DNA of 64,000 bases from Asterella californica (lineage: Eukaryota > Streptophyta > Marchantiopsida > Marchantiales > Aytoniaceae), in NCBI GenBank assembly GCA_036924285.1, contig JAYKYS010000009.1:6882001-6946000 (forward strand), written 5' to 3'. This document shows positions 1-11,318 of the stretch, in pieces (the first letter of the stretch is position 1; the number at the start of each line of letters is the position of its first letter). Under the pieces are notes generated by a model. The model had not been told where the DNA came from. It saw nothing but the letters and a program-made list of their open reading frames with translations, and did no database searches. A program made the position numbers and the translations under genes.

Positions 1-1431
1 CTCTCTCCTTGGTGGTCGCCTCCCCTGACTCTCGAGGCAGATGGTTAAGTAGGATCGTAGAGTAGGAAATGGAGCTCTGCCAGTTCTGTCAGTTCTGTAG
101 AATTCTGTCGTAATTGAACATACACATCGATTCTATGGACAGGCAGACGAGACACATTAGAGTAGAGACAGTCTTAGCACACTACACCCGTCGTTGAAAA
201 CATACGAATAGTCTTGGAATATACAGGAGGGGTCTGCATACTCGCACCAGCAGTGGATTCGAAGATGTAGATAGAAGTAGTGGACAGTCTAAGAACAGGA
301 AACGGCATCCTCGTGCAGTCCTGTTAGCTAGGCTGGTGTGTCGAGGAGTAGACGCAGGAAGTAGCGGGAGTGAGCTTCCCAATGCCATTGTGACTTCTTC
401 TCGGGGAATAGATTGTGGATTTGAGTGCAGCAGCTTCGCTCATGTCTTCTAGGTGGTGGAATGTATTGAATTCGCTCCCAATTGTGCATGGGAAGTGTTC
501 TTCTTGAGTGGCAGTGAATGTCAACAGTTGTGGAGTGTAGTTTGACTCGTTCAGTAGAGCACTTGGGATCTACGTACGAACGGTCTTCTGGGTAAGGGAT
601 CCCAGAAGATAGAGCAGTCAGAGCAGCGAAGTGAAGAAGAAAGAAGCCTTCTTCCCGCAACAGAAGACGACATCCTCGAGTAGAAGACGGTGCTACAGTA
701 CTCACGTTTGTTGTCTTCCTCCTCAAACTATTACAAGCAGGGATGGCTTGTTAGTCAGGATCCGGACTAGAAGCCTGTCGGAATCTTAATTGCCCTTTTT
801 CATCCTGTTTCCTCTTGTTTGGATTTCTTCTTCTTCCCATCTTCCCTCATCTTCCCCATCTTCTTATCTTCTTCTAGTGAGCTTCCGATACTTCTATTGA
901 GCTTCCGTGAAGGTGAATGTCGTTGTAGTGCTGCAGGAAGACAACTTCCGTAGGCAGAAGCCTGGGAAGGCTACAGGGGGCATACACCCTGTGATTTATC
1001 CAACCCGATTGGAATGTGAGTGTGAGAGTAAGGTGTAATGACTGTTACTAGTCGACTTCTGCGAAGCCGGACAGCCTTCTGGAGGTGTGAGAAGACGAGC
1101 TAAACCCCCAGAAGACGAGAATCGCTTCGAGAAGACCGGAAGAAGCAACCTGGAAGCAGGAAGATCGTCTTCCCGAGCTTCTCTGTGAATAGTTGTATGA
1201 TATTGTAACGGGTAGTTGTTTGTTTGGGTCCAGAGCACCATTTGGCGTGTCTGGAAGACGTGTTGTTTTGGTGTGGTTTTGTGAGAAGACGGGATTTCTA
1301 GGCAAAACCCGTGTGATTGTGTGTTTGAACAGATCTTAGAACTTAGAGCAGCGTTACTTGTGCAAATCCTCTGTGGGAACAATATCTTGTATACTAAATG
1401 GGCAAAAGGAGAAATCCTACGTCACTACAAG
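1..1431. other. Unassigned GAAGAC-rich sequence next to a broken gag
   Basis: No reading frame here resembles a protein I know. The hexamer GAAGAC occurs at least eight times on the plus strand (for example near 663, 682, 1090, 1111, 1130, 1253 and 1284), far above the chance level for 1.4 kb. The same enrichment is seen at 56300-58000, so the two segments may be copies of one repeat family. Homology to the family A gag stops abruptly at about 1432, so this piece is probably an insertion into that element or lies across a rearrangement junction. Confidence 0.35.
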
Positions 1432-2128
1432 ATGTAACTCCCCCTTCAGCCCCTCGATCAGCCAACATGAAACAAAGCCTATCTGCTGTGAACTCATCCA
1501 GAGCCCCTAAGAACAACTCTGTCTTCCTAGCATCCAACGTCAACCTCTCTAGACCAGAAAGTTGAGAGTACCTCTTCTCAAATTCACGGATCACTTCATT
1601 CAATCCCATGGAACGTCCAGGCTTACGCTCTATCCAATCCATGAGAGTTCTTCTGGTGACTCTTTCAGAGTCCTCTTCTAGAAATTCTTCTCTCAGTGCA
1701 CGTTCAAACAGAGTCCACCCACCTAAATGTCTTCTCTGTAAATTTCTAACCTTCTCTCTCAATTCAGGGACAACAGTCAACTCAAAGCTTAGAATTACCT
1801 CAACTTCAGGTGCCCTGACCAACTCCATTTCACCTACATACTCCCGCAGGTACCTAGTAACATCTCTTCCATCAAATCGCCCACATCGATCAACAATTGC
1901 TTGTAACGCCTTCGTGGATTTCTGCTCAGCTCCTCCAATTGCAGGCTGCTGTTGAATCAAGGCAACCAACGCCTGAAGAATCTGAGATGTGTCTATGGCA
2001 GGCTGTGCTGCTGCTGTTGGAACCGCCGTATGTCCTCCTTGAGAGCCAATTCCATCCTGACCAGGAGTCCCTTGGACAGGAGCACCCTGAGCAGCAGCCG
2101 CACCCTGTACAGCAGCACTGTGATCCAT
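1394..2128 (-). pseudogene. Family A Ty3/gypsy Gag, truncated C-terminus
   Basis: This frame starts MDHSAAVQG and is nearly identical over about 230 residues to the Gag at 59094-59882. It has a Gln/Ala/Gly-rich N-terminus, then the capsid-like part with the conserved stretch GRFDGRDVTRYLREYVGEME. After the shared residues DRGAEG.VTS the two copies diverge at nucleotide 1432, and the last dozen residues here (to the stop at 1394) come from unrelated sequence. The start lies 66 bp inside the LTR at 2194, as in the intact-looking copy at the right end. It would form the capsid of a retrotransposon particle, but protease and polymerase are missing downstream, so it is a dead fragment. Confidence 0.85.
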
Positions 2129-2173
2129 TTTCCACCCAATCTAGCCAATTCTCCAAATCGATCACCCCAATTT

Positions 2174-2193
2174 CTCTCAGTGGAAGCACCAGA
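2174..2193 (-). other. Primer-binding-site region of family A
   Basis: On the minus strand, TCTGGTGCTTCCACTGAGAG directly follows the LTR end CACGACA. The identical 20 bases follow the LTR of the right-hand copy (59032-59051). A tRNA 3' end should pair starting at TGG. I cannot name the tRNA with confidence. Confidence 0.6.
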
Positions 2194-2216
2194 TGTCGTG
2201 GTGAGAGTCTTTCTTG

Positions 2217-2233
2217 AGGAGGGCGGACCTCCT
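2217..2233. other. Small conserved hairpin in family A U5
   Basis: AGGAGG and CCTCCT flank a 5-base loop, just inside the LTR end. The same stem and loop (complement) occur at 58992-59008 in the right-hand copy although surrounding bases differ, which suggests a constrained RNA structure near the primer-binding site. Confidence 0.5.
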
Positions 2234-2637
2234 GACTGTGATAGATCAAAGAGAAAGACCAGAAAGGAAAATAGGTCGCTGCAGACGATGAAATCTCAAA
2301 ATACAGCCTCTTGTTTCCACCAATTGCAAAACAAACACTCAAGCACGCACTCAGGTACACAAATATGTCTCTCTGGAGTAGAAATAGCTTTATTTCAGTT
2401 TCAACTGCTTCACTGTTAAGAAAATATCTCTCTCCTCCTCTCCTAAGTCCTTCTCAGTTGAAAATTCCAAGGAATTTGATCTTACGACAACCAAAGCCTT
2501 GTCAAAAACGATCTCCTTCCAATAAACCACCTCTGTCCGTTCAATTCTACTCCTTCCAAACCTCAAAACTGTGTAACATATGAGGTTCTTGTCTCCAAAA
2601 CACTTTCCTGCCTCTCTCACGATCTCCCCTGCTCACT

Positions 2638-2855
2638 CCACTCAATTCTGTCAGAAAAATCAATCCTCACTCAGCCTCCAAGCTTCTCAGCGTCTCCTCT
2701 CCTCAATCCACTCAATTCTGTCAGAAAATCGACCCCCACTCAGCCTCCAAGCTTCTCAGCCTCTCCTCTCCTCAATCCACTCAATTCTGTCAGAAAATCG
2801 ACCCCCACTCAGCCTCCAAGCTTCTCAGCGTCTCCTCTCCGCAATCCCTAATTCT
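2638..2855. repeat. 69-bp tandem repeat, about three units, in family A LTR
   Basis: The block around CTCAGCCTCCAAGCTTCTCAG recurs at 2670, 2739 and 2808, and ACTCAATTCTGTCAGAAAA recurs at about 2640, 2710 and 2779. The spacing is 69 to 70 bp. The unit length is a multiple of three, so it also produces a repetitive but meaningless 23-residue translation. The array is absent from the shorter LTR at 58131-59031. Confidence 0.9.
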
Positions 2856-2960
2856 GCTCCTTTTTTCTCCTTCCGTCTCAGTTCTCTCAGAAAACTCCTT
2901 GGAAAAAATGTCCCCCGATCTCCTGCCGTCGCAGGTATTAAACCTAAAAGTTAAGGCCCC

Positions 2961-3050
2961 AGTTTAAGCTGCCCCCTTGCTGTCCTTATAAGTGCAGTCA
3001 CTTATCACAAGCAGGACCCTAGCTTAAGCTGCCCCCTGCTGTCCTTATGC
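2961..3050. repeat. 60-bp spaced direct repeat
   Basis: A block like TTAAGCTGCCCCCTGCTGTCCTTAT occurs at about 2964 and again at about 3024 with small differences. It lies inside the long family A LTR and looks like a local duplication. Confidence 0.6.
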
Positions 3051-3214
3051 GTATAGAGCATTATTTACAAAGTTGGCCCCTTTTTAATACAAGTTTCACA
3101 GTTGTCTCCACAAACTCTACCCCTACACTAATTAAGGTTCACATAACCTCATTCTCCATCCCAAGCCTACTCGATGCTTATTTAACTAATTAGCAAAAGT
3201 TTCCTGTGCTCTTG

Positions 3215-3344
3215 ATGCCATCCTGAATATACTACAAGCCATCCAATGTAGGCCGAAGCCCTAACACTTATGAGGCTGTCCCACAGGACTTACAGCCCCC
3301 CATATGCGCACCAGGTATCTCTCATAGTATATTCAAGATGGCAT
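3215..3344. repeat. 20-bp inverted repeat within the family A LTR
   Basis: ATGCCATCCTGAATATACTA at 3215-3234 is matched in inverted orientation by 3325-3344 with one mismatch and a 90-bp spacer. It may mark the edges of a small insertion or a foldback in the LTR transcript. Confidence 0.6.
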
Positions 3345-5397
3345 GCGGAGGCTTAGGCCAGGAAGCCCACGATTAAGGGAGATATCGGTCTCCCGCCCCT
3401 AGTTATACAAGACATGGCTGCATACCCAACATAGACTCCCATCCGGGAGGCCAACATGCCAGAATAGGAACCAGAGGCCAGGAGGGATTGATCCTGAGAC
3501 CACTTCCCTCCTAGGCAGGCGCCCTATCACTGGGATGGCCTTTGGTTCCGTTCTAAAAGCTTTTAAAACCTGTACATATGCTTTTACTGTAAAAATCTTC
3601 CTGCAAAGTCTTTACTAGCCTTTTCTGTGCTAACTTCTCTATACAACTCCGTTTTAAACGAGTAAAGAGTCAAAACTATAGTACTTGTGAACACCTACAC
3701 ACTCATGCAATCAGATTCTGAGTTTGAGTCACGAGTCAGAATCTACAGATTTCCCTCTATCGCATATTTCTTAGTTTAAAACACGTGCTAACTATTACTT
3801 AAAGCACTTTCTGTCAAAACTGGAAGCATGAGGTCGCTCTCCTCGTCGAGCTCTGCATTCTGATGCCTTTCGACCTCTTTCAAGGTGATATTTCAGTCTA
3901 AGCTAGGGGGCAGCTTGTCAAGCATGGCCCCAGCTTAGCTCCTGCCCAGCTTGTTAAGCTGCAGGGCAGCTTCCTTTACACAATATAGAAAAAACATCTC
4001 TTTGCAATACTTTTCATTGTACAGACCTATGTACAATACGACAACGTACGAAAACGAATGTCGCAATATATACCAACTCTCAATGTACATACACTGCTGA
4101 TTCTTTCTCCCTAAGAACACAAAGTAAGAAATAGACCAGAACGGTCTGTAATCTGCTTCAAAATTCCCTAAAATGAATCCTTTAATCCCAACCCAGACCC
4201 AAAACTATCAATGCATAGCTCAAAGCAAGAGAAACTTCTCTTTGCTAACAAAAAGAGCTGCACCAGCATCACACGATTGAGTTGCATCAATGTACAAGCT
4301 CTTAGCTAAAGCTAGCTGCCACAAGCTGTACATAACCAACCAGAACTCTAACGAACTCAAAAGAGCAAAACTCATAGCAAAGAAATCGAAAAAGACCTAT
4401 ATGAGAATTTTCTTCTTTCGTCAAACAATCTTCAGATGTCGATAGGGCCTCCTTCCCTGACTCCGTTGGCCCAGAAAACCTTCAGATCCAACTCCCAACA
4501 CCTGAGATATCTCCGATTTTTGGTCGCAAGGATCATACTTTCCAAAACTCCTCCCTGCGGCTTAAAATCGCACACACCGCTCAAACGGATTGCCTGATCT
4601 GATATACTTCTTCTCTGGTAGGTAGATCTAGCTATCTTGAACCCAACGAGACTCCAAACAAGCCGTTTGGAGTTCCTCTTGCAAAACTACGCAAGAAATT
4701 TGGTCGTAGGTTGCAAAATAACTGACGTAAATCGACTCCTTGCGGCTCAAAATCACTCACCACATCCAAACTAACAATCCAATCCACACATGGTCTTCTC
4801 CTATACGTAGATGAAAACTCCCTGATCACGTAGGCACCAAGAACGAAGAGCTCGACTCACCGATCGCGAAGAACAAATCAATCTCAGGTCGTAGACGAAC
4901 AAAAATATGACGTAAGCGCTTCCCTGCGAGTCAATTTCACTCTGAACTCCCAAACCGTCCGATGAAACTTGATATTGTCTTCAATTTCCTGAAGAACTCG
5001 TTGTTTTAATCCGGATGGATCCAAGGACAGCAAGTTTAGACTCAGAAACGGCCAGAACGGTCCAACTCTCCTTCACAGATCATTGAAGCTCCTAGATTCT
5101 CTCCTTGCGTCTCAATTTCTCCCAAAACACATCCCTCGATCCGTCTCTTCACAAATCGTCTTAACCCGTGCGTAGCCTGCACAGATCTGAACCCAATGAC
5201 ACCTTGCGCGCGTGTATTGGACTTCCCAAATTGTCAAACCGTCTACTGACAGATCGCAGAAACAAGTTGACTCCTTAAGCTGCTCCCTTACGTCAGTCTA
5301 TATACGTACAGTTTTCTTCAATAATGAGGAAGCAGGTCCCTTGCGTCCTTAGTATAGCGTCTGGAGCTGCAAATACCCAGTCAGCAAAAGTAAACTA

Positions 5398-5868
5398 GGA
5401 CCTAGCTTGATTTTCTCTTCTTCCGAGTCTCGTAACTTCTTCACTAAGCGTCCAAATGAAGTAGACGAAGTGCCCATGGGAAGCTGACAACGAGCTCTAC
5501 CCATCGATGTAATGAAAATGAAGATCCGAAGTTGTGCCAAAACCTCGTAAGCTGGAGCCTAGCTTGTTTTATCCATATTTTGAGTCTCGTAACTTCTCCA
5601 CTAGACGTCCAAATGAAGTAGACAAAGTGCCTATGGAAAGCTGACAAAGAGCTCTGCCCATTGATGCGATGAAAGTGAAGATCAGAAGTTGTGCCAAAAA
5701 CCCGTAAGCTAGAGCTTAGCTTGTTTTATCCATCTTTCGAGTCTCGTAACTTCTCCACTATGCGTCCAAATGAAGTAGACAAAATGCCTATGGAAAGCTG
5801 ACAATGAGCTCTACCCATTGATGTGTTGAAAGTGAAGATCCGAAGTCGTGCCAAAAGCCTCAATTTTA
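5398..5868. repeat. 157-bp tandem repeat, three units, in family A LTR
   Basis: The block CTCGTAACTTCTCCACTA...CGTCCAAATGAAGTAGAC recurs with exact 157-bp spacing (CGTAACTTCT at 5431, 5588 and 5745). On the minus strand it lies near the start of the LTR, where U3 promoter and enhancer sequences are expected. The related LTR at 41975-43758 has only two units with the same 157-bp period. Confidence 0.85.
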
Positions 5869-5959
5869 GTCCCATGAGTGTATTTGGAGCGATAAGAATA
5901 AGTACCGAAAACAGATTTTCAGATAGGAGCATGTCTACGACACGACATCCATCCCCTCT

Positions 5960-7045
5960 AAACTCGTGCATCCTCCGGTATGCACCAAAGATACGAATCA
6001 AGGAGTGGACCGGCACGCACCTCGTCTTATCTCCTTTACTCCGTATCGTAGTCACCCTCATCTTCAAGTTCTTCTGCACACTCCTCATCCTCAAATTGAA
6101 ACTCTGTCAAGATATCTGCTAGATCGACCTCCTCATCTCTCTGCACTATACTGGTTGTCTAGACTGTTATCATAGACTAACACCCGATCACCTTCCTTGA
6201 TTTCACTAGGTCTCAAATGATGTTGCTGGTCAAATCTGACTTTATTCTTCAACTCTGCTTCTCGCTCTTCCTAGTCAAATTATCTTCTCAAGGTAACACA
6301 CTCCATGTCATAACGTGTTCTTCAGTCGACATGATAGATTTCTGACCTGTGATGAGTTCCACTAGCATGTAACCTGTCACCGAGCTGTGCGTCGTTTGAT
6401 CTATCCATAACGTAAATGGTAAGAGTCGAGGCCACTCGCGCACCTTTCCGTTGCAGGTCTTCACCAAAGCTTTCACAATGGACGGATGACCACATTCACT
6501 CTTGGCATTCCCTTCAGGGTTGTAAGCAGTTGTCAGTGACAACCTCAACCCACACCTTGCAAAGAATTCACGAGCCTCATGTGCATCTAACTCTCCCCGA
6601 TCTGTAGTGATCTTTCCCACACATCCATGTCGACAAACAACCACTTCCAAGAGAAATCTACATACCCCTTCAGTTGTCTTAGTCCGAAGCGCCCTACCTC
6701 GACTTGATTTGAAAGATCTTCTCGAGCAAGTACCAAGTATCTCATCTGGCACAATCCAATCGGTATAGTCACCAAGTCTACAACTCACTTGAAGTGGATT
6801 GTCAACGGATAAGTCGGATGTAATCCATCTCGATGTCGGATGCTCGAGTACATCTGACATGTCAAACAAGACTCCACAAAAGATACGACATCTTTGTACA
6901 TGTTTTTTCACCAATACCGCTCTTTCATCTTTGTAAAAGTGACCCAAATCCCTCGATGTCCAGCCCAAAGACTCTCATGAAATGCCTTGAGCAACTTCTG
7001 CTGATCTTCCTTGTCGCAAATCACTCATAGCGGTATCCCACCTTT
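5960..7045 (-). pseudogene. Family A integrase, decayed
   Basis: The minus-strand frames hold, in order, an HHCC-type zinc-binding region (FHESLW.GHRG near 7000), the catalytic core with TTDRGELDAHEAREFFARCG (second Asp) and NAKSECGHPSIVKAL (catalytic Glu), and a basic C-terminal tail. Stops and frame changes interrupt it (6968 to 6288 is one piece, another frame covers 5726-6094). It would insert element cDNA into the nuclear genome. It lies after RNase H and before the polypurine tract and LTR, the usual Ty3/gypsy order. A close second copy lies at 43759-45000. Confidence 0.8.
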
Positions 7046-7050
7046 CTGCT

Positions 7051-7735
7051 TCAGTCGCTTCCAAAGAAACCCATCCTGCAACATGAAGTTGTAGGCCTTC
7101 CTTCGAACTCTCCGAATCTCTCATCCGTCCAACCTATCTGCTTAGCCATCATACTAAGGTACCTCCCGATGTCAAGCAAATAACCATCATACAATCCTTC
7201 AACAAATAACTCATCTTCCCTTCCTGTCTGTGCGATCGAATAGAACTTTACACCCACGTCATCAATATCTTTAATCATCTCATCCTCCTCATCATATCGA
7301 GCTCGAGATAACATATCCACCATCGGATTATCCTTCCCTGAGATATGTCTAAACTCCGGGTTCAACGACTTGATATATGCGATCCATGGTAACATCGCAA
7401 TATCAGGAGTTGAACAATTCATGATCATTCCTAACAACGGCAAGCAATCAGTTTCAACCACCACTATTGCTCCAATCAAATACTCTTTCTCAGTTTTCAT
7501 GACTGAAACAATACCTCATAATTCTCTCTTCACTTGCAGGTAAGCACGTTGTCGAACACTTAACACCTTCGCTCCGAACCTAACCGCAAACCTGTCTCCA
7601 TCCTCATCATCTTGTCCTACTGTCCATCTGATTGCAACCAGATTTGTATCTACAGTAAGAACCATCGACCTGACACTCTTGTAATCAATCCTTCTCAAAA
7701 CTGGAAGAGATGATAGTAAAGACTTCAGCTTCCGC
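7051..7735 (-). pseudogene. Family A RNase H and RT connection, decayed
   Basis: Frames 7516-7698 and 7051-7500 match the RNase H of the right-hand A copy: LRRIDYKSVRSMVLTVDTN, then VVVETDCLPLLGMIMNCSTP and HISGKDNPMVDMLSRARYDE. These carry the expected acidic residues (VDT, ETD, DMLSR). RNase H removes the RNA strand during reverse transcription. A stop separates the two pieces at about 7510, where a Trp codon is expected. Upstream, the RT frame is cut at 7735 by the inserted segment 7736-10119 and resumes at 10120. Confidence 0.8.
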
Positions 7736-10119
7736 TGTCGTGTTGTGGTTCAGTTCCTGTGTGAAATTCTCGTGGAATGAAGGTTGTGTTTCTTTTTCTT
7801 GTTTCATGAACCGTATCGCGTAACTCGCCGAACGATGTGATGAGTGTCATGTTTGTGATTATCTGTTTAAGTGATCGCGCGGTAGAAGAACGTGCCAAGT
7901 CATCGATCTATGCTCGTTCACTTCAGTGGTCCTTGTCGTCGCATTTGTGTATAAAATGGTGGGACGAAGGTTCATATGGCATTCTCTCTAAGCGGGTGAT
8001 TCGTGAGGATTCTCGGTGGTCTACATGGAGGAGTGAAGAACTGCAGGAGTGTTGGTTATGGACGGAGGTTTGTTACCGGCTCCGGATCTTCCTTTCCCGA
8101 ATCCGTTTCACATCAAGCTTCATTGCATCCACCGCGATCACTTTCGACAATGGTTAGTTGCATACTTTGACAATGAATTCATGAGAAGAGTGATGGTGTT
8201 ACAACTTCCGATGATCCTTCTGATCGTAACATACGGAGAGACTTGGGATATGATAGTGTACATTTTGTTCTAAGGAACAATGGATCTCAACTATCCATCG
8301 AACGTTCCTCTCAACCTTTAGGTCGATGTCCGATGTCATTACAGACCGAAGATCAATCATGGGACTTGGATCGTGAGAAAATTCGGGCAAGAATATTACA
8401 ATCGACTGATAGCTTCACCGTTTCCTTTTGTCATACCTTTTATTGTAGAACATTTCCAGGTTGTAATATTGACGTTGTATTAGTCTGCGACTCAATCGTT
8501 TTCATTCTGGTTGAGCTCTTCTATGTAGTTACGGACTGCGAAGAATCCACTAACATATCTGAAGGATTTTCTGAGGTCTTAGAGTCTTGTTGATGTCTTG
8601 TGTCTCCTTGGAGAATAAAAATTTGTTCTAGAGGAAAAAGTTGAGTGGAGAAAAGACAAAAGTAAAGCTCTTTTTGCTCTTATTGGTCCACTTTTAGACC
8701 AATGGTGTTCTAGTTGATCCTTGCGACGTTTCTGTGGTTTCTGGAGGCTTCGGAGGGCCATTTGCAAAACGAAGGGTATGGTTGGAGAGCTCTCGACCGA
8801 GGCTACAATCTGGGCTGAAGAATCGATCAAATTGATGGAAGGATGAGGGCGTTATGATCGATTGAGTGGAGGGGGTACAATTAGTACCTACCGCTATATT
8901 TCTGGTTGTTCCGAGAGACTCGTGAGGAGTTTTCAGGAGTTGTCTATTGGGTTGGAGAGCTGACGACGTGTTGGTCTTTTTGATATCAATTTCATCAGGT
9001 TCTTGATCGATTTGGATTCTGAACCGACCGATTGAAATTGAGAAGTGTAAATGTGATAAGACACGAACAGCGAACTATGATAGTCATGGATAGTTTGCTA
9101 TTGCTTAAGTTCTAAGTCGAATTTCTGAGTGAAACTTTCCAGGATTGAAGCATGTCTTATCAGTAAGATACTTGGGAAGTTTCACCTCAAATGGTCGAGT
9201 AGTTTGTTCAGAATCTTGGATCAAATGTACCTAGGTCTGTAAAGCTCTTAAGTTAGCACAGATTACGGTTTGATCCATATCTGAGAATTGGTTTAAGATT
9301 TCGACCTGAAAATTATTCAGAGTAGGAGTGAAAGGTCCAATCAAGCTTCCTGTGAAGTTTGATCATCATTGGTCGACTGATCTGGGAGGACTGAGGTATC
9401 AAAGTTCAAAAATACTTCTATTATTAGTAGTTTTGGGTTTTTCGATATCATCTATTGTCATTTTGGTCATTTTCGAGCAATTTGGAGAGGAGTTTGTTGC
9501 TGAAACTGCCATGCCTGCATACAACTCGACATTGGAGGGTGTGGGGCTGATTTCAGCTCTTGGTGATGAAGGAGAACGGAGTCGTAATGAATCTTAAGTC
9601 GCTGTTTGGATTCTCGGAGCTGCCAAGTATTACCGCCGTTGGTGCTATATTGAGATCTGAGTAGTGTCTTGGAGCATGCATGCTTTACCTTGCTGGAATG
9701 CTTGGTAGGCCAAGGTGTACAGCAAGTTGTATCGAGACTCGATCAAGTTGATTGAGCGATCCTTTAGTATCTTTCAGTTGTATCAAATAGAGTTGTGACG
9801 GCCAAACTGATGGGTAGTTAGCGTCTGAGAAGTTGTTAAATCCTGCTTCTAGTGATTTAGAGTTACTTGCATGCAGATAGTACAGAGTTGAGTATTTCAG
9901 GATTTGTACGTAACACAAATTTGTACAACTTATACGTATCATGGGATCGTAGCAGCCTTTAACCTTGAGTCGAGAAATACAAGATCACTTGTCCGAGAAG
10001 AGTAGATAGAGAGCATTAGAGTTGAAGGATCAAGGTTCAGAGCCAACTTGTTCAAGTCACCTTCCTCTACATAGCCATATACCCCGTGTATTCTAGACAG
10101 AAAAATATGTTATACGATA
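7736..10119 (+). mobile_element. Probable solo LTR inserted in family A RT
   Basis: The 2384-bp segment is flanked by CCGC on both sides (7732-7735 and 10120-10123), and the family A RT frame reads from one flank to the other across it. It starts TGTCGTGT, like family A LTRs. Its end, ATACGATA, is what ACACGACA would become after two C-to-T changes. No internal region, primer site or protein frame of note was found, so a solo LTR left by LTR-LTR recombination is the best reading. AATAAA occurs at about 8613. A non-autonomous element is the alternative. Confidence 0.65.
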
Positions 10120-10391
10120 CCGCACCGCATCAGTATGCTCTTCTTCCCATCTAAACTTATGACCCTTACGCAACAACCCATATAATGGATCCGTCACATG
10201 CGCATAATGAAGAATCCAAATGTGATAGAATACACAAACAGCCAAAAATATTCTTACTTCTGTCAACGAGTTGCAAACCTCCTTCATCCTCTCAATTGCA
10301 TCCACTTTGTTCGGGTCTGACTTCTGATCAAACGATCCACACAAATGACCAACAATCAAGACTTCTCTAATCCCAAATGTAGACTTTGCAC
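10120..10391 (-). pseudogene. Family A reverse transcriptase, middle fragment
   Basis: The minus frame gives VLIVGHLCGSF, then SLTEVRIFLAVCVFYHIWILHYAHVTDPLYGLLRKGHKF (quoted in part), which aligns with 62990-63300 of the right-hand copy. This is the RT thumb/connection region C-terminal to the catalytic Asp pair. It is bounded on one side by the D1 LTR (10392) and on the other by the 7736-10119 insertion, so a single RT gene has been cut into three pieces. Confidence 0.85.
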
Positions 10392-11305
10392 TGTAAACCC
10401 TCCACGATCCCATCGATCAACTACCTCCCGATCTCTCAACCTCCACGATCGTCATCGATGAATCTGCAAATGTCGGGCTTGTCTCTCACTCAGGGGTCAC
10501 CTCTGATGGCTTTGATGAAAGCACACCATGAACTTGAAGGGAAAAATGCTAAGTTCACTCATTCATACACCCACAAACTTATCAACTAAAAATCTTCATA
10601 AACTCATCAACTAAAACCTCCATTCTAACAACGTCTCTCAAGTTCTCACATGCTAAAAATATCCCACACTCTCTATATTACTCAAGTTGTCATTACGACA
10701 ATGTGAAAACAAGGATCATGAGCTCTTCTCTACTCCTCTATTTATACATTCTAGATTTTTACTTTGGTACCATCTGTTAACTCAGCCGTAACTACTTTTA
10801 CCAAGTTTTACTAAGATATTACTTAAAGTAAAAGCATTAATCACATTAAAAGCTTCTTACCTTTTCACATGGGCTTATTCCTTCAAAGTCAACAACTTCT
10901 AGAAGGATTCATGAATATTCTCAAGGAATCTCGAATTTCCACCCCCTCTCTACACTAGGACCCACTAAAAAAGAAACATGTGGAATCTCTTCTTGTTTTT
11001 AATGCACACAAAAGTCCACAACTTTAATCCCACCACTAATATCAAGTCAAAAAAGAGATAAGGGATACTTTCCACCTCCTTTCTACCTTTTAGACAAGAT
11101 GACAAGATAGTAGTGCTCACTCTTTAAGAAATATCTGAATTCTGTCAAAAGTACAACTAAGTTTAACTAACTAACTTTAGCTAGTCATGACTAACTTGAT
11201 ACCTCCTTAAAGTACTTGGGCAACAAATAAACCTTCTCAACACTTAGTTATAACTAAATATCTTACTAATAGACAAACTTCCTATGTGTAACATATGTCG
11301 TTACA
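10392..11305 (-). repeat. Element D1 3' LTR
   Basis: The 914-bp segment starts TGTAAACCC and ends GTTACA on the plus strand, so on the minus strand it reads TGTAACGAC...GGGTTTACA. It is a close match to 17016-17914 and to the plus-strand LTRs at 45489, 53419 and 54822. GCAC directly outside (10388-10391) is repeated at 17915-17918 beyond the other LTR. Confidence 0.93.
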
Positions 11306-11318
11306 TTTTACCCTCAGA

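Larger units (their letters stand above)
2194..5947 (-). repeat. Family A long terminal repeat, about 3.75 kb
   Basis: On the plus strand the segment starts TGTCGTGG and ends CACGACA, a 7-bp terminal inverted repeat typical of LTR ends. On the minus strand it follows a purine-rich tract (GAGGGGATGGA) after integrase and precedes the primer-binding site and gag. It is therefore the 3' LTR of one internal region and the 5' LTR of the next. The last about 220 bp match the end of the shorter LTR at 58131-59031. In both, AATAAA (here 2389-2394 read on the minus strand) lies 195 bases before the LTR end. The half from about 3990 to 5947 is repeated at 41975-43758. The length is unusual, and nested insertions inside it cannot be excluded. 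Confidence 0.65.

Noticed and set aside
2580..2954. 124-codon plus frame with repeated peptide
   Set aside because: It is a by-product of the 69-bp tandem repeat within an LTR, the unit length being a multiple of three.
8243..8593. 116-codon plus frame inside 7736-10119
   Set aside because: It shows no similarity to any retroelement protein and lies inside a probable solo LTR.
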